From Muribaculaceae bacterium (GTDB lineage: Bacteria; Pseudomonadota; Alphaproteobacteria; Rs-D84), in assembly GCA_023665245.1 (NCBI GenBank), contig JAMPEH010000001.1:372001-436000 (forward strand): a DNA stretch of 64,000 nt, in the 5' to 3' direction. The position numbers were made by a program, and so were the translations under genes. Of the stretch, positions 34,844-44,300 are shown piece by piece; positions within the stretch are counted from its first letter, which is position 1; each line of letters begins with the position of its first letter. A model generated the notes under the pieces. It saw nothing but the letters and a program-made list of their open reading frames with translations. It was not told the origin of the DNA and did no database searches.

Positions 34844-35087
34844 GTCGCCGGGCGTTCCGGTGATGAGGCGTGGAAACCTCTGCAATCGCGTCAGAATATA
34901 ATCTTGTGGCGCATAAATGCGCTATTTTTTATTCTGATGACAAATTATCTCCTGACCCATGGTCAGGAGGGTTGTGAATAATGCGCGTTTTGCGCAAAAT
35001 AAGCACGCAATTCGATTGATTGTTTCCAACCTCCTGACCACTCAAAGACTTGGGTGGTTTTTCATTTTGAAAAACAGGAGTTAAGAA
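34844..35087 (+). promoter_or_regulatory. Structured leader RNA, class A (copy A2), attenuator-like
   Basis: The 5' hairpin is CGCCGG-GCGTT-CCGGTG (34846-34862), then ATGAGGCGT with GAGG/CCTC pairing, then TGTGGCGCATAAATGCG. CTCCTGACC (34949-34957) can pair with GGTCAGGAG (34961-34969). The same G-rich strand, extended to 34973, can pair with AACCTCCTGACC (35028-35039). The terminator hairpin is ACCACTCAA (35037-35045) / TTGGGTGGT (35050-35058), followed by five T. The ribosome site AACAGGAG follows. This is the clearest copy of the switch. Confidence 0.8.
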
Positions 35088-35732
35088 ATGAGAACATTTA
35101 TATTAAGCACAGTGATTATTATACCTGTATTAGCACCATATAACCTGTATGCGTCCGATGTACGTGTCGATTGCGATGGTGGATACACCTATAACACGTG
35201 TGCCGAATCTAACCCAAGTGGCGCATACACATCAGGATGCCCAACGTTTGGTGTCACAAATACTGTTGACCGTCAAAAGTGTGCCACACTTAATGTAAAA
35301 TGGTGGCGTGGTTTGGGCTTTTATTCTTGCGACACATGTGTCAGCGGTGCAACAATAAAAGTAAAGGATGAAACTATTTCCAGTTGTGGCGTTCATTACA
35401 CTTATTGCGAATGCACAACAACATGCAGTACGACATCCTGGGTCAGCCTGCGCACCGGATACGAATCCCGCAAATATTGCAATGTATGCAGCCAAAGCAC
35501 CCAGTATCAATGCGCGGCTGGATATTACGGCAGTTCATCAAACGGGACATCAGGCTGCACCCAATGTCCAACATGGACGGATGTTTATACAACATCTGCA
35601 AAGACAACACAGGTGCGTGGGACGAGTGCCGCCGGCGCCACCGCAATCACTGGATGCTATGTCGCGGCGGGCACATATTACGATACAACCGGTACATTAA
35701 AAACGACCGGTAATTGTGCGTACAAGAGTTAG
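35088..35732 (+). CDS. Secreted cysteine-rich protein with the shared C-terminal module
   Basis: 214 aa. A hydrophobic N-terminus ends near LYASDV, so cleavage follows about residue 21. About 24 cysteines are present, including CECTTTCSTTSW and CNVCSQSTQ. The last 70 residues repeat the module of the 14408-15094 protein almost residue for residue (QCAAGYYGSSSNGTSGCTQCP, AITGCYVAAGTYYDTTGT, CAYKS). The ribosome site CAGGAG lies before ATG 35088. It is a single gene behind leader A2. Exported, disulfide-rich, role unknown. Confidence 0.85.
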   Translation: MRTFILSTVIIIPVLAPYNLYASDVRVDCDGGYTYNTCAESNPSGAYTSGCPTFGVTNTVDRQKCATLNVKWWRGLGFYSCDTCVSGATIKVKDETISSCGVHYTYCECTTTCSTTSWVSLRTGYESRKYCNVCSQSTQYQCAAGYYGSSSNGTSGCTQCPTWTDVYTTSAKTTQVRGTSAAGATAITGCYVAAGTYYDTTGTLKTTGNCAYKS

Positions 35733-35751
35733 TGATATTGGTCTTAAAGTC

Positions 35752-35778
35752 ACACCCCGTCCTGCGACGGGGTGACGA
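35752..35778. repeat. GACGGGGTGACG palindrome
   Basis: CACCCCGTC-CTGC-GACGGGGTG followed by ACG. The same unit occurs at 41190-41214, and diverged forms near 38728 and 48095. Here it may end both convergent transcripts. Confidence 0.7.
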
Positions 35779-35787
35779 CATTAGTGT

Positions 35788-36300
35788 CTACTTACATTTA
35801 CCCATCATTCTAATGACATCAACCAAAACATCTGATAAGTATTGTCCTGGCTTTAATTCGATTTTGTTTGGACACGCATCTTGTTTCATACCATTAATAA
35901 ACGCATCCCAATTATTTCGAATTAATTCAATAAATCCCTGGCCAGAACCGCGCAACATATATCGCTGCAACATTTCTGCTTTCATTTCATACGCCGGATA
36001 AACCAGGGCATGTGAAATCTGAGCCTTGCTTAATGCGTTTCTTACGTTGTCATGCGACGATACAAATATAATATCCGCGGTTTCCAAATGTGTCTGGATG
36101 TGTTTTATATAATTGTTCGGAAAATCCGGATGTCTTAGTTTCTTGCCATCCGCACCCAACTTGATTTCGCCATTCTGATGTCTGTCCCAAGAAAAATCGG
36201 AAGAATCGGAATCAAAAACATTTTTCAAACTGCGTTTCAATTGTTGACACGCATATGTCTTACCAATTCCAGGGAACCCAGATATAACCAGTGTATACAT
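35788..36300 (-). CDS. P-loop nucleotide kinase-like protein
   Basis: 170 aa. The N-terminus MYTLVISGFPGIGKTYACQQL has Walker A GFPGIGKT. A DSDSSDFSW segment and IIFVSSHDNVRNAL resemble the acceptor and Walker B strands of adenylate-kinase-like folds. It is not a standard adenylate or guanylate kinase, and the substrate is unknown. AAAGGCG precedes the ATG. It lies 14 nt downstream of the LysM gene and is probably in the same transcript. Confidence 0.65.
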   Translation of the reverse strand: MYTLVISGFPGIGKTYACQQLKRSLKNVFDSDSSDFSWDRHQNGEIKLGADGKKLRHPDFPNNYIKHIQTHLETADIIFVSSHDNVRNALSKAQISHALVYPAYEMKAEMLQRYMLRGSGQGFIELIRNNWDAFINGMKQDACPNKIELKPGQYLSDVLVDVIRMMGKCK

Positions 36301-36314
36301 TTTAACGCCTTTTA

Positions 36315-37463
36315 TTATTCTTTTGTTGGAATTTGCAACAATTGCTTTGGATAAATCAAATCTGGATTTTCAATATTATTACGTTCTGCAATTATGCTGA
36401 ACAACACACCGCGACGCAAGAAATTACGCGCAATAATCCACAAACAATCACCACGACGTACTGTATAGAACGTATCATCGTCACCTGTCATTTCAGGCAT
36501 AATGAATTTATGTGTAATTGTTGAAACTGTGCGACCATCACCATCATGCAAACGCACGTCCAATTTATATTCATTACCCGGCACCAATTCATCAACATCT
36601 GCGCCCAAACCAAAGTGTTTATGGTCTGATACACGTGCAAATCCGATATATTTATCGTTCAAAGATAATGATACACGCAGGCGTGGCAACGCATCACCCG
36701 TCACAACAATACGTCCATTGTCCAAATAATCAATTTTTGAAACAACCAAGTCCCCATCATGCAAAACCGTTGGGGATTGCAACAGTGTACTGCCATCACG
36801 TGTCATCAACAGTGATACAGAATTTTTATAATCATGCGGCGAAACATACACAAAAACCTTGTCCACCGATTTAACATCTGGTTCTGTTCCAATCAATGAA
36901 ATCGTGTAATTGCCAGCGGCCCATGGATTACGCGGTGCATATACGAATTCACCACTGTAATCAGTGCGTTCTGTCGCAACAATTTTGCCATTTACAACAA
37001 TTGATACATTTTGATGTGGCAACCAACGTCCAGCAATAACAATCATGCCGCCTTTCTCGATACGCACAATATCAAACGACGGTGCGTCGCCTTTGTATTC
37101 AGATTTTTCAATATCTTGTTCAACAACCGGTTGTAATACCGTCACACGTGGGCCGCATGTATTACGCACAAACGCAACCCAGATTGCAACCAATATCACC
37201 ATCAATGCACACATAATCGGGAACCAATACGCCCGCAAGCCTGAACGCTGGGTTGCATATCGATTGTTGTCTGATGAATCCGCCGCGATATTAACCGCAG
37301 GCTTTGCTGGGGCAGGGCGCGCAAATATATTCATCGACGCCAAGAATTTACGTGCGAACGCACTGCGATTTTCTTTCCAAGATTTCTGCTGAACAATTGC
37401 GTTATCAATCAGTGCATCTGTTGACTGTTTGTTTTTTTGCTTTTTGGTATACTTTTTCGACAT
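36315..37463 (-). CDS. Membrane-anchored LysM domain protein
   Basis: 382 aa. A basic cytoplasmic N-terminus of about 80 residues is followed by one membrane helix (residues about 82-103, WFPIMCALMVILVAIWVAFV), then two Ig-like beta modules (about 150-210 and 240-310). A C-terminal LysM domain (FYTVRRGDCLWIIARNFL...IIAERNNIENPDLIYPKQLLQIP) should bind peptidoglycan. The plan resembles alphaproteobacterial LysM proteins that link the inner membrane to the cell wall. It is divergent from pfkA. Confidence 0.88.
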   Translation of the reverse strand: MSKKYTKKQKNKQSTDALIDNAIVQQKSWKENRSAFARKFLASMNIFARPAPAKPAVNIAADSSDNNRYATQRSGLRAYWFPIMCALMVILVAIWVAFVRNTCGPRVTVLQPVVEQDIEKSEYKGDAPSFDIVRIEKGGMIVIAGRWLPHQNVSIVVNGKIVATERTDYSGEFVYAPRNPWAAGNYTISLIGTEPDVKSVDKVFVYVSPHDYKNSVSLLMTRDGSTLLQSPTVLHDGDLVVSKIDYLDNGRIVVTGDALPRLRVSLSLNDKYIGFARVSDHKHFGLGADVDELVPGNEYKLDVRLHDGDGRTVSTITHKFIMPEMTGDDDTFYTVRRGDCLWIIARNFLRRGVLFSIIAERNNIENPDLIYPKQLLQIPTKE

Positions 37464-37567
37464 CTGAAATTCCTTAATCTTTACATATGGACAAATTATC
37501 GCAAATTATATTTCTTTGTCAATTTATTTATGATATAATTTAGCCTGAAAATCAAAGGAAAAAAGCG

Positions 37568-38647
37568 ATGAAACGAATAGGAATCATGACCACAGGCGGG
37601 GATTGTTCTGGATTAAACACTGTAATCCAACGTGTATACACCGGCGCAACGCTGCGCGGATGGGAATTGATTGGTATTATGGACGGTACAGACGGCTTGT
37701 ATGAAACACCGCCAAAAACAATTAATTTTAACGACGAAACATTACCAATAGAAATCGCACGTCTGTCAGGCAGTTTTCTGCACAATGGACACGCCGGCGC
37801 CCAGAATTTTGAAACGGCGGCCCAAAATGGCACATTGGATAAGTTTAACAAGCGATTGAAAAAAGCCTTGGCATCACTAAATCTGGACGCATTGATTCTG
37901 GTTGGCGGCAACGGCAGTCTGTCGCTGGCATGGTGTAATCGCGAAATATATTCTGGGCTTCAATTAATTGGCATCCCCAAAACCATTGATATGGATATAC
38001 CACTGACGGACAAGACAATTGGATTTGACACCGCGGTACAACAATTGACCAGTTTTTGTGACCAATTAATGATGACCGCACGTAGTCATCATCGCTGGTT
38101 TGTGGTACAATCAATGGGTCGTGATTGTGGGGCGTTGGCATTAAATGCCGGCATTGCAATTGGTGCGTCTGCGATATTGATACCTGAAATCAAATTTGAC
38201 ATCAATGCATTGGTTGAACATATAAAAAATCAACCCACAGATTATGGCATTATCATTGTATCAGAGGGCATTTCACTGCGTGGCCATTCTGGCAAACCAG
38301 CCGACATTATTTCACGCAAACTGACCGCAAACGGTATCGTAAACCGCACCGCATTTCCAGAACACACGCAACGCAGTGGTGACACCACCGCATACGACAG
38401 AATTCTGGCCACAAAGTTCGCAGATTGCGCATTACACGCGATTGAAAACAACGAAACATACGTCATGACGGCAATACAGGATTGCAAGTGCAAGACGGTT
38501 AGTCTGGCTGATTTTTATAATTCTGGCGACATATCAGACGACCCACGAATAAAGGGTATGCAGACATCAGACGCCTATGTCGAACCAGACAATCCGTTAT
38601 TGCACCTGGCGCACGACATGGGAATATACATTGGAATGGCAAGATAA
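37568..38647 (+). CDS. pfkA: 6-phosphofructokinase
   Basis: 359 aa. It phosphorylates fructose 6-phosphate in glycolysis. TTGGDCSGLN, PKTIDMDIPLTDKTIGFDTA, MGRDCGALAL, PE..FD and HTQRSGDTTAYDRILA are family marks. The donor-site motif is GGNGS (about residues 112-116) instead of GGDGS, so the Mg-binding Asp is Asn. The Gly is kept, which argues against a pure PPi enzyme, yet PKTID has Lys where ATP-PFKs of E. coli type have Gly. The G/K combination occurs in ATP-using group III enzymes, so the donor is uncertain. AAAGGA precedes ATG 37568; TATAAT lies at 37534-37539. Confidence 0.88.
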   Translation: MKRIGIMTTGGDCSGLNTVIQRVYTGATLRGWELIGIMDGTDGLYETPPKTINFNDETLPIEIARLSGSFLHNGHAGAQNFETAAQNGTLDKFNKRLKKALASLNLDALILVGGNGSLSLAWCNREIYSGLQLIGIPKTIDMDIPLTDKTIGFDTAVQQLTSFCDQLMMTARSHHRWFVVQSMGRDCGALALNAGIAIGASAILIPEIKFDINALVEHIKNQPTDYGIIIVSEGISLRGHSGKPADIISRKLTANGIVNRTAFPEHTQRSGDTTAYDRILATKFADCALHAIENNETYVMTAIQDCKCKTVSLADFYNSGDISDDPRIKGMQTSDAYVEPDNPLLHLAHDMGIYIGMAR

Positions 38648-38678
38648 TCAACGCAGTTTCCAGGCACATGTTGCAGAA

Positions 38679-38807
38679 CGGCATCCATTGTGTTCTGCTA
38701 GTGCCAGGATAGTCGAGGAACACAGTAGACACCGTCCTTCGACGGTGTGACGATATACCCAAAACACCACTGTCATTGCGAGTCCGCTAGGGCGTGGCAA
38801 TCCAGAA
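38679..38807. repeat. Intergenic palindromic repeats (types R2 and R1)
   Basis: An R2 unit, TCCATTGTGTTCTGC...GAGGAACACAGTAG followed by CCGTC-CTTC-GACGGTGTGACG, runs about 38679-38752. An R1 unit, TGTCATTGCGAGTCC...GGCGTGGCAATCCAG, is at 38771-38805. The rest of the 288-bp gap up to 38886 shows nothing else. Confidence 0.75.
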
Positions 38808-38886
38808 AAAAGAGACCTTGTGACAACAACATAAAAAAATGTAGTGCCAGAGAAACCAAATATTCTCCGCGCTCTGTTCTTAACAA

Positions 38887-38918
38887 AAGCCCCGTCGTAT
38901 TGACGGGGACGTTTTTGA
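38887..38918. terminator. Terminator after dnaK
   Basis: GCCCCGTC-GTATT-GACGGGG with a T run on the + side and CTTTTG on the - side. It is placed just downstream of dnaK. Confidence 0.75.
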
Positions 38919-38935
38919 AAGAAAGGAATCACAAA

Positions 38936-40828
38936 TTATTTCTTTTCAGAAAAATCTGCGTCGCGTGTACCATCATCGGCCGGTTTGTCTGCGCCTGATT
39001 CTGCGGATTGTGCCGCCTGTTGCGCTTTATAAACCGCTTCGCCCAGTTTCATCGCCTTTTCGGTCAATTTTTCTGTCTTTTCTTTCAGTGATTCTGCGGT
39101 TGCATCGGCTTTTGCAATTTCATCTGCCAATTCTTTTTTTGCATCTTCAATTGCGGTCTTGTCGGTTTCGCTGATTTTGTCACCGTGTTCTTTCAATGAT
39201 TTTTCAATTGTAAAGATTGCGGTTTCGGCGTTATTTTTTGCCTCGGCCAATTCGCGTTTTTTCTTGTCCGCTTCGGCATTGGCGGCGGCTTCATCAACCA
39301 TTTTCTTGATATCTTCTTCGGACAGACCGCCATCAGATTTAATAGAAATCGTCTGTTCTTTGCCTGTACCCTTGTCTTTTGCCGATACGTGTACAATGCC
39401 GTTTGCGTCAATATCAAATGACACTTCAATCTGTGGCATACCACGTGGTGCAGGGGCAATCCCCTCTAAATTAAACTGGCCCAGCAATTTGTTATCCGCT
39501 GCCATGTCGCGTTCACCCTGGAACACACGGATAGTCACCGCAGACTGATTATCTTCGGCGGTTGAAAATACCTGTGATTTCTTGGTTGGAATTGTTGTAT
39601 TGCGGTCAATCAAGCGTGTGAATACGCCACCCAATGTTTCAATACCCAACGACAATGGTGTCACATCCAACAACAGAACGTCTCTGACATCACCCTTTAA
39701 AACACCACCCTGAATTGCGGCACCCAACGCCACAACTTCATCAGGATTTACACCCTTGTGTGGTTCACGGCCAAAGAATTCTTTAACAACTTCTTGAACC
39801 TTTGGCATACGGGTTTGACCACCAACCAAGATTACTTCATTAATCTGTGATTTTGACAAACCTGCATCTTTCAATGCCTTTTGGCACGGTTCAATTGTGC
39901 GGGCAATTAAATCGTCAACCAGTTGTTCCAATTTTGCGCGTGTCAATGTTGTATTAAAATGTTTCGGGCCCGTGCTATCGGCCGTCAAGAAGGGCAGGTT
40001 AATATCAGTTGTTGTCTTGGACGACAGTTCAATTTTTGCTTTTTCTGCGGCTTCTTTCAAACGCTGCAATGCCAGTTTATCATTTGACAGATCAATGCCA
40101 GATTGTGCCTTGAATTCATCAATCAAGTATTTCAAAATACGCGCGTCAAAGTCAGAACCACCCAACGCGGTATCACCATTTGTTGCCTTTACTTCAAATA
40201 CCCCGTCAACAATTTCCAAGATAGATACGTCGAACGTACCACCACCCAGGTCATAAACGGCAACAACACCATCTTTATCCTTGTCCAAGCCATACGCCAA
40301 CGCAGCGGCCGTTGGCTCGTTTACAATACGCAATACGTTCAAACCAGCAATGCGACCGGCGTCTTTGGTTGCCTGACGCTGGGAATCATTAAAATATGCC
40401 GGCACTGTAATAACCGCATCTGTCACAGGTTCGCCCAAATATGCCTCGGCATCTTTTTTTAACTTTGCCAAAATCATTGCAGAAATCTGGGATGGGGCAT
40501 ATTTTTTGCATTCCATTTCAACCCATGCGTCACCATTGTCACCTTTTACAATTTTGTATGGAACGCGTGCGGCAATCTCTTTGACAGCCGGACTATCATA
40601 GCGCAATCCCATCAAACGCTTGATTTCATAGATTGTGTTTTCTGGATTTGTCACTGCCTGATTCTTGGCAGTAATGCCCACCAATTGTTCGCCACCCGAC
40701 GTCAACGCCACAACAGACGGTGTTGTACGTTGTCCTTCGGAATTTTCGATAATTTTTGGATCATTTCCCTCCATAAAAGCCATGGCGGAATTCGTTGTTC
40801 CCAAATCGATACCTAATACTTTTGCCAT
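38936..40828 (-). CDS. dnaK: Chaperone DnaK (Hsp70)
   Basis: 630 aa, full length. It is an ATP-driven folding chaperone working with DnaJ and GrpE, neither of which is adjacent. The ATPase domain has [16 protein letters not shown], the [10 protein letters not shown] phosphate loop and [12 protein letters not shown]. The substrate domain has [18 protein letters not shown]. The C-terminus ends in an acidic DADFSEKK tail. ATG 40828 is preceded by AACAGGAG. Confidence 0.98.
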   Translation of the reverse strand: MAKVLGIDLGTTNSAMAFMEGNDPKIIENSEGQRTTPSVVALTSGGEQLVGITAKNQAVTNPENTIYEIKRLMGLRYDSPAVKEIAARVPYKIVKGDNGDAWVEMECKKYAPSQISAMILAKLKKDAEAYLGEPVTDAVITVPAYFNDSQRQATKDAGRIAGLNVLRIVNEPTAAALAYGLDKDKDGVVAVYDLGGGTFDVSILEIVDGVFEVKATNGDTALGGSDFDARILKYLIDEFKAQSGIDLSNDKLALQRLKEAAEKAKIELSSKTTTDINLPFLTADSTGPKHFNTTLTRAKLEQLVDDLIARTIEPCQKALKDAGLSKSQINEVILVGGQTRMPKVQEVVKEFFGREPHKGVNPDEVVALGAAIQGGVLKGDVRDVLLLDVTPLSLGIETLGGVFTRLIDRNTTIPTKKSQVFSTAEDNQSAVTIRVFQGERDMAADNKLLGQFNLEGIAPAPRGMPQIEVSFDIDANGIVHVSAKDKGTGKEQTISIKSDGGLSEEDIKKMVDEAAANAEADKKKRELAEAKNNAETAIFTIEKSLKEHGDKISETDKTAIEDAKKELADEIAKADATAESLKEKTEKLTEKAMKLGEAVYKAQQAAQSAESGADKPADDGTRDADFSEKK

Positions 40829-40861
40829 AATTTTACTCCTGTTAAAGTTTTGCTTGCTTCA

Positions 40862-40890
40862 CATATAGTTAACATCAAAACCCATTTCAA
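40862..40890 (-). promoter_or_regulatory. Promoter of dnaK
   Basis: - strand CTTGAAA (with TTGAAA at 40890-40885), 17-nt spacer, CTATATG (TATATG at 40867-40862). The CTTGAA/CTATAT form fits an alphaproteobacterial heat-shock (RpoH) promoter as well as sigma70. Confidence 0.6.
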
Positions 40891-41012
40891 GACCATAGGT
40901 AAAAAATAATATATAATCTTGCCATCACACCAACACGGACCGCGCGACATGTCGCATAGATGGGCGCTGGCAGGAATAGGGGCCAGAAAAATTTACAGAC
41001 TAAAAACTTGTG

Positions 41013-41283
41013 TCACCCCGTGGCTTGACCACGGGGCCCAGGTTAATATGTCTTTTACATATTTTCATAAACCTGGATCCCGGTGCTGGACAACGGGATG
41101 ACAAATTCTCACACGTCGTCATACCGGCCGCCGGTATCCACTATGTTCTGGAATATCCTAGCGTCAGGAGAATCGATGAACACAATAGCCCCCGTCCTGC
41201 GACGGGGTGACGGCAAGGGAGAACGTCGGGCGCTTTATCCACACTGTAATTGCGAGTCCATCAGGGCGTGGCAATCCAGAAAA
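41013..41283. repeat. Cluster of palindromic repeats R3, R2 and R1
   Basis: The 539-bp gap between dnaK and the giant gene has no gene. It holds R3 (GTCACCCCGTGG...CCACGGGGCCCAGG, 41013-41044) and a related ACCTGGATCCCGG...CGGGATGAC unit (about 41072-41102). R2 follows (GTCATACCGGC...GCCGGTATCCAC at about 41108-41130, with its AACACAATAG and GACGGGGTGACG parts to 41214). R1 is at about 41242-41283 (AATTGCGAGTCC...GTGGCAATCCAG). Confidence 0.8.
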
Positions 41284-41343
41284 GCACATTTGGTTTAAAG
41301 TCCAGGGCCGGATACTCTCTGTACTTTATTCATTAAAAAAATC

Positions 41344-41367
41344 CCCACCGTTTGGTGGGGATTTTTC
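41344..41367. terminator. Terminator of the giant surface-protein gene
   Basis: ATCCCCACC-GTTT-GGTGGGGAT with AT-rich runs on both sides, immediately after the stop codon. Confidence 0.88.
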
Positions 41368-44300
41368 TTACTTGCTATCGTCATGGACGCGATAGGTCAC
41401 GTTGCCATCTTTGATTATCAGGTATCCATCCAACGCGCCACTGGTCATATTACCATAGTACGTTGTATCGCCAACCTTTACATTCAACGACGGTGTTGTC
41501 TTTTTCACACTGCGCAGATATACCTTGTCCGCACCCACGTTCAAAATACGTCCACAGTCTGCGGCTTCGTCTGCGCCCGCGCCATACCCAATGGTGGTCA
41601 GGCCACTTGCACACGCCGTACGGGTCAACACATTCGCCGCCGACCAGTATCCCGCACCAACCTGAACACATGCATTATTCCACAGGTTTTCCAACGTACT
41701 GGCACTTGGTTGTGTGGCACCACCGTTTGCCGCCGCATTATAATATCCGGCATTGCATTTCAGTTCAGACGTATTGACCCAACATATCTTGCCACTGGCG
41801 GCGATACCATAACTGTTGGCATCCTTGTCAATATAGCAGTGATATGCTGTCATACTGCCATTTGGAACCGACTTTGCATTAAAGGTCGCATTACATCCCT
41901 CACGCACAGTGTGATCGCCATCTTTACCGGTATTCCAATAACCATATGATTTCACATCGGTTGCATTGGTTGCCGTCGGGCACGCGGTACAAGATGCTTG
42001 CCCTGTTGATGCCGCATACGTCGCACCTGTACATGCCGCACGATTACCAACATTTGGCCAATATACTGCTGTTGCCGGACATTGATATCCTGCCTCGCAT
42101 GTGGTTAATGCGGTTGCTGTATTTGCTGTCAGATACTTACCACTTATTGTATTTGCCGCGATATAGCAATCTGTGTTTGCATCAGACCCGGCTGCACTGT
42201 TTGTATACAATCCACCACCCAGGGCAGAGCACGCCGTCCCCGTATTCGCCGCCGTACCGCCATCTGTGTTGTAATAGATATTTGCAGTACTGTTGCAATA
42301 TCTGCCTGCGGTACAACTTGTCACACCGGCGCCTGCACTTGCCACCTGTTGACCTGCCTTCAAGGTCAGATAGCATTGCCCAACCTTTGATGCACCCGCC
42401 GCACTTTGTGTATACTTGCTGGATGTGCCACTGGCGCATGTCGCACTGCCACCTGTCGTGGTACCTGTTCCATAATAGATGGTGACACCACCCACACAAT
42501 AGTTCCCCGCAACACAGGTTTCCTGACCCTTTGTGGCAGTCTTTACATACTTACCCGCATCCGTCGTCAGATAACAACTGTCTGAACTGGTTGTGCCGAT
42601 TGCACTCTGGGTATAGTTGTTGCTTGTCGCACTGCTACATGTCGGACATGTATTGCCACTCTTATATCTGCCGGCGGCACACTTATCAACTGTACACAGG
42701 GCAGAACTTGACCATGTCGACAACCCATCAATTGCCGTGCACGATGCGCTACATGCCGTATTACCTGTTCCAGTATTGGTTGTACCGTTTACACAAGTTG
42801 AGCAAGATGTTTGCCCCTTTGCGTTGTTATATTTACCCGTTTCACACTTGGTACAACTTGTTTGTGTACCTGCCGCACTGGTATAAGACCCGGCTGCGCA
42901 CTGTTCGCATGTCTGACCACTTACAAATGAACCAGCCTTTGCTTGGAACGCTACACTTATCGCTGCGTCTGTCGGCCATGCAGGTGAGGTTGTCGCCACC
43001 TTTTGCAGTTGTCCTGCCGAACAATACGAACTTACATTTGTCGCATTACGCACTTCTACACAACTTGTATTTGATGACCACCCAGTACCAGCACTGTCTT
43101 TCTTACTCCAGTTCGTCTCAACCGCAGGGCAGGCTGTACAACTGCTGGTTCCTGCATTCGACGCATAGTAGACATTATGTGCCGCCTTGTATGTCCAGTT
43201 CGGGCATGTGCTGACCGCCGTGTCGGTAAGTTTTGCAATATACTTTCCCGCCGCCACACTGGCATAGCACTGTGTTGCCGCTGACGAACCAGTCCCAGTC
43301 GTCAAGTTATACAATCCACCCGTCCCACTTATTGCACTGCACGCTACAGGTGCCGCAGTATCTCCTGTGCAATAACTGTTCTTGGCACATGTTGAACATG
43401 TTCTGCTGTCGCCACTGCCTGTCACATAGGAACCTGGATTTGCATTTACCGTGACCGATTCCGTTGCGGTATTCCATGTAGTTGTGTCTTTCGCTGTCTT
43501 TTGCAATGTTCCACTCTTACACAGACTGCTAATATCGGTAGCTGCTCTAGTTTCCACACACGCTGTCACAGCTTGTTTCGCAGTAGACCCCGCATACGCA
43601 TACCCACTAGTCAATGTCGGGCAACTCTTACAACTACTCTGACCCGTCGCATCCTGATACTGACCTATAGCACACGCACTCTGACTCGTCGCACCAGTCC
43701 CACTTACATAGTATCCCTTGCCAGCCGATGTACAACTAGTCTGGGTATTTACTGCACTCGTATATGACCCCGCCGCACACTGACTACAGGTCTGACCATT
43801 CACATACGAACCTGCCTTTGCTTGCAGTGCTGTCGTCACACTCGTCGTGCCCCACGCACTCGCACTGCTTTGCGTCTTCGTCAGTACACCAGCACTACAA
43901 TTACTGCTTATTGCTGTACCTGTCTTCGTCTCTTTACAGGTCGTATAACTACTCTGACCAGTGCCACCACCCGCTGCCGTCCAGCCTTCTTCCGCAGCTA
44001 AACACGCTGTACAACTCGTCGCCGTTCCTCCAGCACTCCACGTACGACCACTACATTGTGTACAGCTCTGACCACTCACTATAGAACCAGCCTTTGCCTG
44101 GAACGCTACACTTATTGACGCCGCCGTCGGCCATTTGTTATCACTCGTCGCGTTCTTCTTTAACTGACCAGCACTACAATTACTACTTACACTCGTCGCT
44201 GCCTTTGTCTCATAGCAACTCGTTGCAGCAGTCCAACCAGTACCCGTCCCAGCTGTCCATGTACTCTCCGCTGCTACACACGCCGTACAACTTGTCGCAC

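Noticed and set aside
34981..35019. Possible 12-codon leader peptide (MRVLRKISTQFD) in leader A2 with AGGAGGG upstream
   Set aside because: The other two class A leaders have no ATG at this place, so classical ribosome-mediated attenuation is not supported. The AGGAGG word is better explained by base pairing.
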